A DNA stretch of 64,000 nucleotides from Hydrangea macrophylla (GCA_033977485.1 CM066994.1:116398458-116462457); one strand, 5' to 3'; positions 22,901 to 35,249 are shown, numbered from the stretch's first letter. Translations and numbers: made by a program. Notes: generated from the sequence alone by a model not told the origin.

Positions 22901-23140
22901 CATTCGTATGACTATTTGCGCTTGTGTGTGTTTGACCCTTGGCCCGAACTACGTCTTGGTCTGATTTCCGAACGGATACGTAGGCAGCTCATCATCGAGC
23001 ACGACCAGCATGAACCATTGCCACGCGCATGTTCTCTTTTTGCAACGCATTTTGTTTTTACCTAAATTCGACGGTCTGGTCAAAGGTTTGTCTTCACACA
23101 GGCTTCGACATTCACTTGTGGCACGCGTTGCTCCACAAGC
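19927..23140 (+). other. Tat1 internal non-coding region (pol deleted)
   Basis: No protease, RT or integrase motif was found in any frame. Around 21130-21340 the sequence matches, in reverse orientation, Tat2 at about 56540-56800 (preceding its integrase end), and 22080-22260 and 22900-23160 match the Tat2 spacer next to its LTR. The whole pol and the antisense genes are thus missing. The 128-codon frame at 20961 is Lys/Arg-rich low-complexity sequence and not convincing. Confidence 0.7.
22386..22580 (+). repeat. Minisatellite of ttagtcctcaatggcagc units
   Basis: The core ttagtcctcaatggca recurs about seven times with variable spacers (gcattatgggtg, accttgca). Related degenerate units (ataagtccttgaaaggctg) precede it at 22245-22310. 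Confidence 0.85.
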
Positions 23141-23160
23141 TTTGCCGAAGAGGGGCAAAC
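23141..23160 (+). promoter_or_regulatory. Tat1 polypurine tract
   Basis: The purine-rich gccgaagaggggcaaac abuts the start of the 3' LTR. The same tract appears reversed at 34417-34433 in Tat2. Confidence 0.75.
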
Positions 23161-23416
23161 TGTAGACACCCCAATTTTGACCTAACGTCGAATTTAGGAG
23201 AGTGTCACCTTCAAGTCCAATGATGATAAGGACCGAAAGTTTTGAAGTATTCCAAGCTCTCTAAAAAGTTCTCCAAACGCGATAAAATTTCACAGAGAGG
23301 AGAAAATACCAGTTGTTTAGGGGAATTCAGATATAAAACACAATTTTTGAAAAAGATCTTCAAGAATAAATTGCTTTGAGAAAAAGGAAGAGTCAAAAAA
23401 GGAAAAGCTCAACAAA

Positions 23417-23725
23417 AGCGGCATACGGCAGATACCGCGACATTCATTGAATGCCGCACGGCAGTCAGTGAATGAAGGCCCGGCATTCACCAAATGCCGC
23501 CGACATTTTTGACTGCCGTTATCTTTTAAAGTCCGTATTTTGCAGTGCAATACGTATGTGTATGCAGATAAGAACAAAAAACTGATAAAGTAAGACTGAC
23601 AAAAACGCGGCAATCAATTAATTGCCGTGGCATTTGATGAGTGCCGCACGGCAGTCACGTAGTGCCGACACGGCATTCATGGACTGCCGCGACAGTTTTT
23701 TGACTGCCGCCCTGGGCAGCAGTCT
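23417..23725 (+). promoter_or_regulatory. Palindrome array of the Tat1 3' LTR
   Basis: Same arrangement as 14884-15205 but one unit (ccgcggcattcacggactg) shorter in the second cluster. The TATA box follows at about 23818. Confidence 0.7.
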
Positions 23726-26596
23726 GTCTAATTTTAGGAAGTACATATTGTACCACCAAATGGGATGTTTACACTTGGCTTTTACTCCGAATTCACTGAA
23801 AATACTTGTTAATTTTGCCTATAAAAGAAGAGGTATCTTCATTGAAAAAGGGAGACAAAAAAAGAAGAAGGGGAAACACAAAAAAGACTACCATTACACC
23901 AACATTTTTGGAGAGAAAAAAAGGAGAGTTTGGAGAGTTTGAAGAAGAGTTTGGAAGATTTTCAAAGGAGAGAAACTTTGAGGATAGTTTGGAGGTGACC
24001 CTCTAATCTTAGTTGTGTTTTCTTTCTTTTGATCTTCTAATTTACAAGTCATTTAGTTTTTCTTGATTAAGTTTTAGAGTTTGTTAAGTAAACTTGGAAG
24101 TCTTTACTTCCTAGTTCTTTGATCCTTCTTCTATTTTTCTTGTTTATGTTCTTCTTTTGAGATTCTTGGAGATCTTTAATATCTCCTTTGAAAGCTCTTG
24201 AGTTTGATCTTTTGAATCTTATGTAAGCTTATGATTCACATGAGATTTAAAGTTGATCATCATTTTAGTAAGAACAAGTAGATGAATCCAAACCCCTACC
24301 ATGGTTTGGGTCTTCTAAGCTTGAGTTTTCATGGAGTCTCCTTATATTCCTTGAAAAACTCATGAGTTTTAGTCATGTCTTGATCTCCAATGACCATCAA
24401 ATGGTAGGAGAAATGGTTTGGTTTAAACCCAACTTCATGGTTTAATAGTTGGAGTTACCAAATAAAAGTTGAACTTGACAAATGAAAACAGTGAGTTCAC
24501 AAACTGTTTTTGATCAAAGATTTTTAGTTTGAAATCTAACCGTTGAAATCAAGTGAAACCAACGATAAAGTGTCAATAACACAGTAATGTACCACTGTAA
24601 TTTTTAAGGTGGTTTTATGTTTAGAAGGGTTTGATCATGGGTTTTGTGAGTCAACCACAATCTGTCCAGAGTTTCAGAATAGTTTCAGAACAGCAAGTCT
24701 ATTTTGAAATTCATAAATCAGAATTCTAATGGAGTTTTTGGGGTCTCTAATAATTGTTTCTAGGTACCTTAATGTGTTAGGAAGATCCCCTAAAAAGATC
24801 TAAGTGTTTCTCATCTTTTTGCTAATTTTAAAAAATCAAACAATATCTCTGGACAGAGAGTTGTACATCTCTGAGTGATGTCTGGTTCTTGTCCTTTTCC
24901 CGGAGATCTAACCGTTGAAACCTTGATTTTCTTTTTGATTTGGAAACTAGACTGACAGAGGCATCTTGTGTCCAAAATGCACCGACATCAAACCATGGGA
25001 GACGTGCTTTTTCTTTTCTTAAAGTTCTGGTCTGCTCTCTGCAATTTTCAGAATTTCATGACACATTTGACCAACTTTGTAAATAATGGCCCAAATGATT
25101 CTCTTATGACTTAGGGCTTAAACCATATCTTAATAATGATTAATTAGACTTAAATCTCAAAGCTAAATGATTCAAGTCAATGGATAAATTCATAGTTAAA
25201 AGCTTACTCTTGTTCATATTCATGAATTCATGTACATTAATGCTTATAATTAGAACTAGTAATTGGATAAAGTTGGATTTCATTGCTTGCTAGGTATAAG
25301 CTAGAGAATTAGGATTGATTGTTTGATATCATATTATTATTATGTGAAGCATGTGGACTAACCCTTTGTTTTGTAGCGCTATTAAGGTATGATTTCTAGG
25401 ACTCCTCTTTAGTTTATCTTAATTTCTTGATTTTATTGATTTTTCGACTTAATGCTCGACACCTTAGAATTAGGTTTTGCCTTATGTGTATATGTGATTA
25501 GAGACTCTTTTTAGGATTTTCTTTTGTTCGCATGCATTGCACGTTTACTATCGCTGCTGGATCCCGGGTAAGTTCACTCGTTCTCTATTGCATATCATAT
25601 CGCTTGCTACCTGAATTATGTGGCTTGTGAATGGTATTTTGTCAATTGCAATTTTACACCCTTTGGACATGCTTTTGTGATGTATATGTATATATGTATT
25701 AGTTGAGGGCATGATTAGATGTCACGCCCCGGAGCAGCATAAATAGAGAAAAATAAATTTCCTTTATGGGTCCATAGGGAATGACGAGTGAATAACCGCA
25801 TTGTCATCTACTCAAACCAATAAACACCACTATAGAGAGGATGCTATTCATAGAACATATCTTATTAGCATAATCAGAGGCTACAGCGGAAACTATAAAA
25901 GGTATGAAAACAACAGATGCCCAAGTACCAATTATAAAAGTCTACTAAAACTATTACAACAGCTGGCTTATAGTCTCAGGCCTATAACAAACATTAACAG
26001 AAGTACAACAGTTAAGAACCAACTAATATAAAGCAGCACATCTTCGTCTTCCAGCCTTCAGCTCCAAGTCTGGCAGAACTATCAGTCTTCAGTCCTCAAG
26101 ACCTACAAATCCCTAGACATTGGAATGTCCAGGGCATAAACGCCATCAGCTCTGAATACAAAGCTGAGTGAGTACATTAAACAACACTCCTCACCGCTAT
26201 TGTTCAGCATCTTAAAATGCGGTTAATCTCTTAACAATGGCGTCTCTCACGGACATAGCAAAGGTCTCATTAAACTATGCATTAATCAATAATAACAGAA
26301 ATCATATTAAGTAATGACAAGGATAAACATCATGGTATAACATATCTCATCACGTATTCACCAAATCCATGCATGTAACCATGCAACCACCCATGCATCT
26401 ACCTTTACGTCGGGACGCTGAATCCACGACTGAACCCTTATCTCATCATATCCGTACTCATATTCATATCTCTATCCATCTCTGTATCCATACGTCAATC
26501 CCATTATTACAAATCTGTAAACCATTCGTCGATACAGTAATGCCAATCGGAATCACCCGACTAGGCAATAGATCCCAAAATCCCTTAATAGGGTTA

Positions 26597-26790
26597 CCGG
26601 TCGTCTACACGGTACCACCTATCTGTAAACGATAGAACGGCACATCGGACGTCTTCAACGATGCGTATACCCTCACTGGTCGTCTACACAGCTGAGAATA
26701 CATTAGAGCACTAGCCGGACGTCTTCAACGGTACACTGGACGTCTTCAACAGTGCATACGCATCACTGGACGTCTTCAACAGTGAGAGGC
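26597..26790. repeat. Short tandem motif ggacgtcttcaac inside LTR-A
   Basis: The motif ggacgtcttcaacngtg occurs at 26647, 26717, 26738 and 26768, mixed with the related ggtcgtctacac at about 26600 and 26679. Flanking actgg/cagtg bases make each unit partly self-complementary. Confidence 0.75.
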
Positions 26791-27244
26791 GCACTAGGAA
26801 CTCTAACCATCCCACGTCCACCCGACTCGTCAGCCGTTGATCCCACGGATCCCAAAGTACACATATCTCATTATTCCATATAAATCACAGTTCCCCTTTC
26901 TCATCATATCTTCCCATCTCTTCATATCAATATCCCATTTCTCATCAGATTCTCTTACCTCTTGACATCACTATCCCATGCATGCTGACACATGTTGTGA
27001 AATGCTCATATACTAAGTACTGGAAATACCACATGCTCTGTATTAATCATATCTACTCATTTCTGATTATTAACATGCTGTCGTGTTCCATTCTACTAAC
27101 AGTTCAGCAATATTATTATGTAACAGTTCATCTCACAACAGTGTTGCATTATCTCTTAAATTAACAATATCGCATATTAAAGCATGGATCAACATTTAAT
27201 CAACTAAACAGTTCATATAATAAACAACAGGAATTAATCATGTT

Positions 27245-27375
27245 CTGAAAGCTTCGATCGATTGAGGTCCTCTCGATCGATTGAAGTCAACTAAGTTCGA
27301 TCGATCGAAGTCATTTCGATCGATTGAAGAAACAGAGAGTTCGATCGATCGAAAGCCATTCGATCGCTCGAACAT
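27245..27375. promoter_or_regulatory. TCGATCGA palindrome array (first cluster) in LTR-A
   Basis: Six copies of ttcgatcgatcgaa-like palindromes, in pairs whose members start about 20 bp apart (for example ttcgatcgatcgaagtcat then ttcgatcgattgaag). Lies downstream of the TATA-like box in element orientation. Confidence 0.75.
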
Positions 27376-27479
27376 CATCTTCTTCCCAGAAACTGGGCAG
27401 AGACGAACAAAGGTTTCGGGGTCACAATATACACATTCTAAACAGCATATAAACATACTAAAGTCATCCCTTGAGTGAG

Positions 27480-27780
27480 TTAATGAAACTCACCTCTCTC
27501 CGGTGGTCCGGTGGCGGCGTTTCGAGCTCCGCGGCGGCGGCTATGGTGACGGCGAGCTTTCTCTCTATCCTCTCCTTCTCTGTCTCTCTCCTTGTTTCTG
27601 TCTATGTCTCTCTCTGTCTCCTTCTTTTTGTTCTTCTTCTTCTTGTTCTTCTTCTTGTTCTCTCTCTCGGATATATATATATATATGTGTGTATATAATT
27701 GTGTGTATATATATATAAACACACACAAACTCACAACTCTCTCAACTCTCACAAACTCAGCAAACACACAACATACACGA
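27480..27780. repeat. CT-rich and TA/CA low-complexity tract in LTR-A
   Basis: GC-rich sequence (27500-27555) is followed by CT-rich and (TA)n/(CA)n runs. In minus orientation this follows the TATA-like box and ends at a possible splice donor (gagaggtgag, about 27490), so it may be transcribed leader. Confidence 0.5.
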
Positions 27781-27854
27781 ATGCAGTGTATATATAAAGA
27801 AATGGGAGTGTAGGTGGCAGTATTTGCGGGAAACTGGAATTCTGATATTTACAT

Positions 27855-28050
27855 TCTCGATCGATAGAAGAATGCTCGATCGATCGAACTCAGTTCGGTC
27901 AGGTTTGATCGATTGAAGAAAGTTTGATCGATTGAAGTGGGGACCACGTATTAAAGTCAGGTCGGTAGGGTTTCGATCGCTCGAATAAGGTTCGATCGCT
28001 TGAACTGAAGGGTCTCGATCGCTCGAACTAGCTTCGATCGATCGAAGATT
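27855..28050. promoter_or_regulatory. TCGATCGA palindrome array (second cluster) in LTR-A
   Basis: About nine degenerate copies (ctcgatcgatagaag, ctcgatcgatcgaac, tttgatcgattgaag, ttcgatcgctcgaa) at 19- to 25-bp intervals. In element orientation the cluster lies about 60-260 bp upstream of the TATA-like box, a position expected for U3 control sites. Confidence 0.75.
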
Positions 28051-28387
28051 GAATTTCATGAATGGTCAAAGCAAGTATATAGAATCTCTCTGCATTGAAT
28101 ATTTATTGAAAATACGGGGTATTACATTAGATTAATAAATTTGATTAAAAGGATGTTGAGTAGAGGCCTATCGCAAGATAGGATGAGAGAGGGTGTTTTA
28201 GTCCGACGGGCTCCTTCCTCTCTCATTCCATAATCCCCGGACCTAGTTAATCTCTGGTTTCTAAAAGATCAGTTTGCTTTTAAAATGGTTTCTTAATTCT
28301 CCTTTTAAAAATTAAGTGGCGACTCATTTGTTTTTGAATTTGATTTTGAAAAGCTGTGGGTAAGAAAAATGCGATATCCACAGTGAC

Positions 28388-29904
28388 TTCTCTCCGTAGA
28401 GGTAGTGTCTCCAAATCTTGAGTGCGAAGATGATTATAGCTAGTTCGAGATCATGCGTAGGATAGTTAAGCTCATGTGGTTTTAGTTGTCGTGATCCATA
28501 TACTATCACTCTTCTGTCCTACATAAGCACGCATCCAAGGCCTTGGTGTGATGCATCACTGTATATGGTGAACTGCTCACCACTCTTCGGTATTGCAAGG
28601 ATTTGCATCATGGTTAATCTCTTCTTTAACTCTTGGAATGCGCATTCATGCTTGTCGTCCCATTCATACTTCATGTCCTTTTTGGTTAATCCTGTAAAAG
28701 GGGCTGTGATTTTATAGAATTCTTCCACGAATCTCCGGTAGTATCCAGCTAGACCAAGGAAACTTCTGACTTCCGTTGCGGTGTTGGTCTATTTCAATTT
28801 AGAACAACACCAGTCTTTGATGAATCCATTGCTATTCCTTCCTGTGAAACAACAGGTCCTAAAACTTTGACTTTCTTTAGCCAGAACCGCACTTCCTGAA
28901 CTTCGCATACAAGTGGTTGTGTCATAGAGTCTGAAGTGCGGTCTTCACATGTCCTTCGTGTTCTGCCTCTGTCTTAGGGCAGATAAAGTTGTCATCTACG
29001 AACACGATAATGAACTGATCTAGGTAAGGCCTGAAGATTCGGTTCATTAGATCCATGAATACTGCTTGGTCAGTCTGAACGGCATGACCAGGAATTCATT
29101 TTGTCCATATATGGTTTAGAAGGCCGTTTTGGGTACATCCTTATGTCAAACAACCAGTTGATGGTATCCGGTCATAGATCTGTCTTTGAAAAGGTTGTAG
29201 CTCCTTATAGCTGATCGAATAGATTGTCAATCCTCTATAGTGGGTACCGGTTCTTGATTGTAACCTTGTTCAATTCTCTATAGTCGATATAGAGTCGAAG
29301 AGTTCCGTCCGTCTTCTTGACAAATAGAACCGGTGCGCCCCATTGTGAATTGCTTGGACGAATGAATCCAAGGTCCTTAAGTTCTTGTACTTGCGTCTTT
29401 AGCTCTTGTATTTCCATTGGGGCCATTCGGTATGGTATTTTTGATATCGGCGAGGTTCCAAGTGTCAACTCAAAGTAGAAGTCGATGTCTCTCTCGGGTA
29501 GTAGTCCTTTAACTTCTTGGAAAACGTCTTTGAAATCTTAGACTACGGGGATTTGTAAAATAGGGATTTCATCGCTCGTGGTTTCAAGGGTAGCCAGACA
29601 GTTGGTGAGGAAAACATCACACGAGGGATTGCATTCGAAATTAAAAGGTTTGCTTTCGGGTACTGAGAAAGATATTCATTTGCTAGTGCAATCTATTTGG
29701 CATGGTATTTCGCAAGCTTGTCGATTCCTAAGATCACGTCAAATTCCTTCATTGACAAAACTATCAAATCAGCGGGGAGATTCTGATCTTTTAAGTTTAG
29801 AGGGTAGTCCTTGCATATTTTTTCCAGCTTAATGCTCACTCCCAGGGGTGATGCAGCGTTCAGGGCTACGTCCGTCATTTGGGGTACTAAGCCTAAGCGT
29901 TGTA
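28388..29904 (-). pseudogene. Chromovirus pol, 5' half: protease, RT and start of RNase H
   Basis: On the minus strand from 29904: a protease end (RLGLVPQ, then DLIVLSMKEFDVILGID), an RT start ([47 protein letters not shown]), decayed RT sequence with frameshifts (28740-29230), then the connection and RNase H ([83 protein letters not shown]). It joins 14626 across the Tat1 insertion. Bases for the CHIYTD-type segment are missing at the join, so this RNase H carried a deletion. The protease is cut at 29904 by unrelated AT-rich sequence. Confidence 0.88.
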
Positions 29905-31583
29905 TGATAAAATAATATTTCAGAATATTTAGCACCATTTTATAATGTTTTAAAACCATTTAAAACATTTAACAATTTACTAGTTTCTATTTTATTGTAT
30001 TTTAAACTTACCTTTATTATTTATTTACTACTAAATCAATAATAGTATCATATAAAAATATATAATATTAAATTTCATAATATAAAAGATATTAATCAAT
30101 AATATTTCAGAATTTAAAACACAGTGAACATATATTTAATTATTATTAAAAATTATTTTAAACCTTAAATAAGTATTATTACCTAAATAATAATAGTAAT
30201 ACTAATAATAATAATAATAAGCTCGCGGGTCACCCGACCCGACCCGACCCGACCCGAATGGGTTAACCCTTTAAAGACTCAAGAGAGTCCAAATCATTAA
30301 CTCGCGGGTCAAACCGACTCGACCCATTAGCAAAATGGATAGTTCATATAAAGACTCAGAAGAGTCTAACTCACTGACCCATCGGGTTAAGTACAACCTG
30401 ACCCAAATATAAATGGGTCCCATTTATACTAACAAATTAATCTGACCCAAACCCTACGGTTCTGCCTGAACCCTCTACTATACCCTGACCCGTACCCAAC
30501 CCAGACAAATCTAATAGGGTCTGAATTGAAACGACGTTGTTTTCATTTAGTCGGTCATGGGTTATTTTTTAAAACGACTCAACCCGAATGCTTGAATATG
30601 GGTAAACGATATAACCCATTTCAAAAATGGGTTTGTACAAGCATTTAAGCACGGGGTACAATGGTTTAAAGCTCTTAGAATCTTCGACCATCTTCTTTAA
30701 CATATGGCCCGTCGCCGGCGAGGCGTGAAGCCGTCAGAATTGCAATAATGCGCATATCTCACTCATTTCTATGGAGAAATGAGTGATTTCAATGCCAATA
30801 GGTTTGGTTTGGGTCCCTCTATCACATACTAGAAGCCTAGGACGTGAATATCCTATTTGGTGTTCGAACCAATAGATTATCCTTTTAGTAAACAATAATG
30901 GTCAGCATGACCATCCAAACGTGCTCAAACCTCTAGGCTGTTCAAGGGGGGTCTAATGGGGGTCAGTAGAGTCTGTTTGGTATAGCTTTCATAAGCTTTG
31001 GACGAGTTTGAGATTTTGAGTTCTCAACCAGCTTTAATGGCGGTCGGACTGGTCTTAGCGTCCAAGGCTCTGCTTGGTTCACGCATTGGGTTGGGATGGG
31101 GGGGGGGGGTCTGATTGTGTGTAAGATGTCTTTATACATATAGAAAATAAAACAAAGGGGGTGTAGGGGTTTATACCCCAGTCTCGGGTCTCTTTCTCTC
31201 TTTATCTTCTTCTCGCTTTCCTTCTTCTCTTTCCTTATTGCTTCTTCTCCTTCTCCTTCTGGGTCTCTGTATGTGTGTCTGAGTGTCAATGAAGGGATGC
31301 AGAGGGGTGTGTGGGGTGTTGCTATGCTTCTTCTTCTCTCTCTCAAAGGTCTCATATATATATAAATACAAATACAAGGTATACATACACACATATATAT
31401 ACAGATATGAATATCTGCATTGACTAGACATAGTGCATTTGAGGGAGATGGGGAGGGATTGATTTGAGGGGAAAAAGGGCTGGCGGTTACGGGTGTGTAT
31501 GAGTATCCGGAGGGTTGAGGGGGTGTTTTGGGGAGGGGAATTATACTATAGGTATGAGGTAGTTTAGGTTGTACAATAGGCAC
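29905..31583. repeat. Unassigned AT-rich and low-complexity repeat, possibly an LTR
   Basis: Chromovirus coding stops abruptly at 29904 and unrelated sequence begins (TGTATGATAAAATAA). It holds AT-rich DNA to 30210, cgacc-type repeats at 30220-30560, a G run at 31098-31110 and CT-rich plus (TA)n tracts at 31185-31410 like those of LTR-A. If it is an LTR in minus orientation it would run from TGCCTATTGTACAACC (31582) to ..ATCATACA (29905), but no TSD could be shown. The 222-codon minus frame (30963-31631) is low complexity and crosses the Tat2 LTR edge. Confidence 0.4.
30222..30262. repeat. cgacc tandem repeat
   Basis: Several perfect cgacc units in tandem, followed by scattered cgacc/gggtc copies to 30560. 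The same motif occurs in the hAT foldback at 42688. Confidence 0.85.
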
Positions 31584-34416
31584 TGTGGATACCGGCATTT
31601 GGGCCCACTTTTGTTTAAAATATTTTTTCAAATTTCAAATACAAAGAGTCGCCACTTACTTTTTTAGAGGGAAATTAAGAAACCGTTTTAAAAGCAAACC
31701 GATATTTTGCGAAACCAAAAATAAACTGAGTTCGGGGATTATGGAATGAGAGGGGAAGGAGCCCGGCGGACTAAAACACCCCCTCTCATCGTATCTCACG
31801 ATAGGCCTCTACTCAACATCATTTTGATCGAATTATTAATTTAAGCATGCCCTCAACTAATACATACATATAAATATACATTACGCAAGCATGTTGAAAA
31901 GGGTGTAAAATTACTAACGATAAAATGACATCCAAAACCATATAGTTCAATTAGCAAGCACATGATATGCACAAAAGGAACTAGAGAACTTATCCGGGAT
32001 CCTGGTGTGAATATTCAACGTGTAATGCATACAAAATAGAATTCCTAAAGAAAAGGTCTCTACTCACATGTATACATATAAGGCAAAATCCTAATTCTAA
32101 GGTGTCACGCATGGAGTTGAAAAATAGATAAAATCAAGAAATTAAATAGACTAAAGAGGAGTTTGAGAAATCATACCTCAATAGCGCTACAAAACATATG
32201 GTTAGTCCACATTCTTTATATAAGATATAACATTGAATTCTAAATGAAATTCCTAAGCTTGACACAATTTATAAATTCTGTGTAACTAGTTGAGATCACA
32301 TCACTCCTATAGATATGCAAGTCTCAACTAGGAGCTAATGCAATGTCCATATAGAAATGGTATAGTCCCAACATGATCACAAGGAACTCACGATTATGTT
32401 TATTCCTAGTACAAAATAAATTCTAATTACAAGTATCAATCTACATGGATGAATGTATATGAATACATGGATGTGAACAAGTGTAAGCTATGAACTTATC
32501 CATTGGTTTGGACCATTTAACCTCAGGTTTTAAGTTTAATTAATCATTATGGAAGCATGGTTTGAGTCTTAGATCATGGAAATATCATTGAAACCATTAT
32601 TTGCAAAATTTTCCAAATCTACAACAGAATTTCAGAAATTACAGAGAAGGGACCTAAAATTAAAAAATGGGAAAAGCATAGATCCCATGGTTTAATCTTG
32701 GTGATTTTTGTACACAAGATGCCTCTGTGAGTATAGTTTCTAACCCAAAAAGAAAAATCAAAGATCAACTATTCAATCTCTGGGAATTGGACAAAAACTA
32801 GACATCACTCAAAAATTTACAACTCTCTATCCAGAGATTTTGTACGATTCTTTAAAATTAGTAAATAAATAAGAAAGACTCTAATCTTTTTAGGAGATCT
32901 TATTGACACATTAAACTTTATAGAAAAAAGTATTTGGAGCCAAGAATGCTTTATTAGGATTCTAACTTATTCATTTCAAAATGGTGTTACTGGTCTAAAA
33001 CTCTGGACAGATTATTGTTGTTTCACAAAACTCATGACCAAACCACTTTAAACATGAAATCTTAATAAAAAACAAAATTACAGTAGTAAAACTTTGTGTT
33101 ATTGATGTTCTCCAATTGGTTTCATTCAATTCCAACGGTTCGTTATTTAACTAAAAATATTTGATCAAAAGTGGTCGGGGAACTCACTGCACCATTTGTC
33201 AAATACATCTTTCATTTGTTAACTTCAAACTTCCAAGCCATTAGGTTTGGCTTAACCCACATTACTTCTCCTACCATTTGATGGTCATTGGAGACTAAGG
33301 ACACTCATACTTATGGACCTCAAAATAATGAACCTAAAACATGGAGGTAGGTTTAGATTCATTGACCAAACATACTAATTTCATGAGCTTACAAGGAAAC
33401 TAAGGAATTTCAAGTCAATAGATTCAAGTAAGACATTGAAAGTCTTATTAATTATAAGAGATGATTATGAAAAAGAAAAAGAAAAAAAAAACCAAGACTC
33501 AAGTAATATCTAAGTTAGCTTCATGATTTGTTTAACCTTAAACCTAAGATCATTTTGATCCAAACCAATGGATTAGAAGTTCAATCACAACATTAGTATG
33601 TGTAAAGGACCCTAGAGAGTCCTATATATTATGATTGAACTTGAATTAGAAACTAATTACTTAGAGGTTACCTCCAAGTATCCTCAACTTCTTGGTTGTT
33701 TTAGGATTTTTCCAAGGTTAATCAAGCTCTTCTTCTAGCTCCTCCTTCTAAAAAACTTGCTTGTAATTGTGTTTAGAAAATTTTGAGGAGTTTAAAACAA
33801 AGAGATTTAAGATCAGATTCTAAGATTCAAAAATCTCAAGTAAAAAAAAGATGAAGATCCCTTGTAATGGGATATTCATCCCCTTTATATAGACAAATTT
33901 TAGAGGGTTATTCTGGTAATTTCATAGTAAAAACTCTAATTTCAGATGTCCTTTTGACGGTACAAACATACTATTTCAAAGCTAGCAGCCACAAAGATAC
34001 GGCACTCAAGGGAGATGGAAGCGACATTCACTAAATGCCGGTGTGGCACTCACTCAATGCCGGTGCGGCACTCAATGAATGCCGCGGACAACTCCGTGGA
34101 CTGCCGTTGCGGCATTTGATGTATATTTGCGGCTCTCACAGACTGTCGTTATGGCACTTAACAACTACCGTGCGGCAATCAGGGAGTGCCGCACCGGCAA
34201 CCCGAGAATGCCGTAAATATAAGCCATGTACCATTTTCTCCATTTTCTCTTTTCATCTCTCTTCTTTTACTTTCTTTCCTTTTGTTTAAATCGCAGGGTC
34301 TTTTGAAGAGCTTGAATCATCTTTGGAAGTCCTAGATTAATCGGACATCGTCATCATCGGATCTAAAGGCAACACTTCCCTTAATCCGACGTTTGGTCAA
34401 AATCGGGGTGTCTATA
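31584..34416 (-). repeat. Tat2 3' LTR
   Basis: About 2833 bp, alignable in reverse complement with the Tat1 LTRs (the TCGCCACTTA block, the pyrimidine-rich GCTCCTTCC region, LTR start TATAGACACC). Its terminal TG has become TA. A TATA box (ctatataaa, minus, about 33881-33892) and a palindrome array (34000-34205) keep the same order as in Tat1, but divergence is clearly higher. Confidence 0.88.
34000..34205 (-). promoter_or_regulatory. Palindrome array of the Tat2 LTR
   Basis: Units such as cggcactcaatgaatgccgc and gcggcaatcagggagtgccg are packed here, 110-320 bp upstream of the LTR TATA box. Sequence has drifted from the Tat1 arrays, yet the dyad form is kept. Confidence 0.65.
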
Positions 34417-34433
34417 GTTTGCCCCTCTTCGAC
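34417..34433 (-). promoter_or_regulatory. Tat2 polypurine tract
   Basis: The reverse complement CGAAGAGGGGCAAAC abuts the LTR and equals the Tat1 tract, fixing the LTR border and the minus orientation. Confidence 0.75.
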
Positions 34434-34974
34434 AGAGCTTGTGGAGCAACGTGTGTCACAAGTGAATGCCGAAGCCTGTGTGAAGACAAGCCTTTGACCA
34501 AACTGTCGGATTCAGGTAAAAACAAATTGCGTTGCAAAAGAAAACAGGCATGCTGCGAGGTTCATGCTGGTCGTGCTCAATGATGAGCTGCCTATGTATC
34601 CATTTAAGAATCAGACCAAGACGTAGTTCGGGCAAGGACAAACACACACAATCACAAGTAGTCATACGAATGAATGCACCTATCTTGTCGTGATGCACGT
34701 GTTCATGCAATGATGACCGTTAATGTAACTTCGTGCTCTTAAAATAATGTGATTCTAAAACGTGCAATCTTGACGCATCTAGATGCGATCCAATTCCTTA
34801 TGCTACTGAATGCTCGTGTTTACTCAAACTTAACGAGGAATTAATCTTTAGAATTCAAAATTTCTATAATCATTGGGTTAATTCTCTTCAAGATACATGG
34901 CCGTCTCTCGACCAAAAGGACGAACTCAATTGACTGGGCGGCGCTTTGTGACTTAGGCCCCAGTGTTAATGCGG

Positions 34975-35245
34975 GTTTGCTCATAAAAATCCACAACCGT
35001 TCAGTCCTATCGGATATGTTTGCTCATAAAAATCCACAACCGCTCGGTCCCATCGAATATGTTTGCTCATAAAAATTCGCAGCCGCTCGGCCCCGTCAGA
35101 TATGTTTGCTCATAAAAATTCGTAGCCGCTCGGCCCCATCGGATATGTTTGCTCTAAAAATCCGCAATCGCTCGGCCCCGTCGAATATGTTTGCTCTAAA
35201 AATCTGCAGCTGCTCGGCCCCGTCGAATATGTTTGCTCAAAAAAT
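34975..35245. repeat. 43-bp tandem repeat, about six copies
   Basis: Each unit begins gtttgctcataaaaat and ends cggccccgtcgaatat. Later copies lose two bases (gctctaaaaat), giving about 41 bp. Confidence 0.9.
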
Positions 35246-35249
35246 TCGT

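Larger units (their letters stand above)
25720..28126 (-). mobile_element. Solo LTR-A (chromovirus-type)
   Basis: A 2407-bp insertion with a perfect 5-bp duplication ttaga (25715-25719 and 28127-28131); the Tat1 5' LTR shows the empty site. In minus orientation it starts TGTAATACCCCGTATTTTC and ends GGGGCGTGACA, so it has TG..CA ends and no internal coding region. A TATA-like ctttatatatac (minus, about 27787-27797) supports minus orientation. The start matches plant chromovirus LTRs, so it is most simply a solo LTR left by recombination. Frames inside are low complexity. Confidence 0.85.
14627..28382 (+). mobile_element. Tat1: Tat-lineage Ty3/gypsy element lacking pol
   Basis: The element is bounded by TGTAGACACC and ..ATATCCACA and flanked by a perfect 5-bp duplication gtgac (14622-14626 and 28383-28387), which interrupts the chromovirus RNase H. 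It has 2.84-kb LTRs, a primer site, a gag with two stops, about 3.2 kb of non-coding sequence, and a polypurine tract. No RT, integrase or protease was found. Downstream internal sequence matches the region beyond pol in Tat2, so it is a deletion derivative of the same family that would depend on another copy for proteins. Confidence 0.9.
23161..28382 (+). repeat. Tat1 3' LTR, split by solo LTR-A
   Basis: The two parts, 23161-25719 and 28127-28382, together match the 5' LTR closely. Visible differences are few: a missing 19- to 20-bp palindrome unit near 23690, a missing ttttg-type stretch near 24605, and scattered substitutions. It ends ..GCGATATCCACA. Confidence 0.9.

Noticed and set aside
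27471..28059. Several frames of 70-100 codons with Ser-Ile-Asp-Arg or Leu/Ser repeats
   Set aside because: They translate the TCGATCGA array or CT-rich tract of LTR-A on both strands; no conserved domain.
25720..28126. LTR-A as a TIR DNA transposon because its ends are partly inverted (TGTCACGCCCCG / TGTAATACCCCG)
   Set aside because: A 5-bp TSD, TG..CA ends, a TATA-like box with leader and a chromovirus-like start fit a solo LTR better; short inverted ends are normal for LTRs.
30963..31631. 222-codon minus frame
   Set aside because: Pro/Ser and Lys/Arg/Glu low-complexity sequence from CT and TA tracts; it crosses the border into the Tat2 LTR and has no domain.
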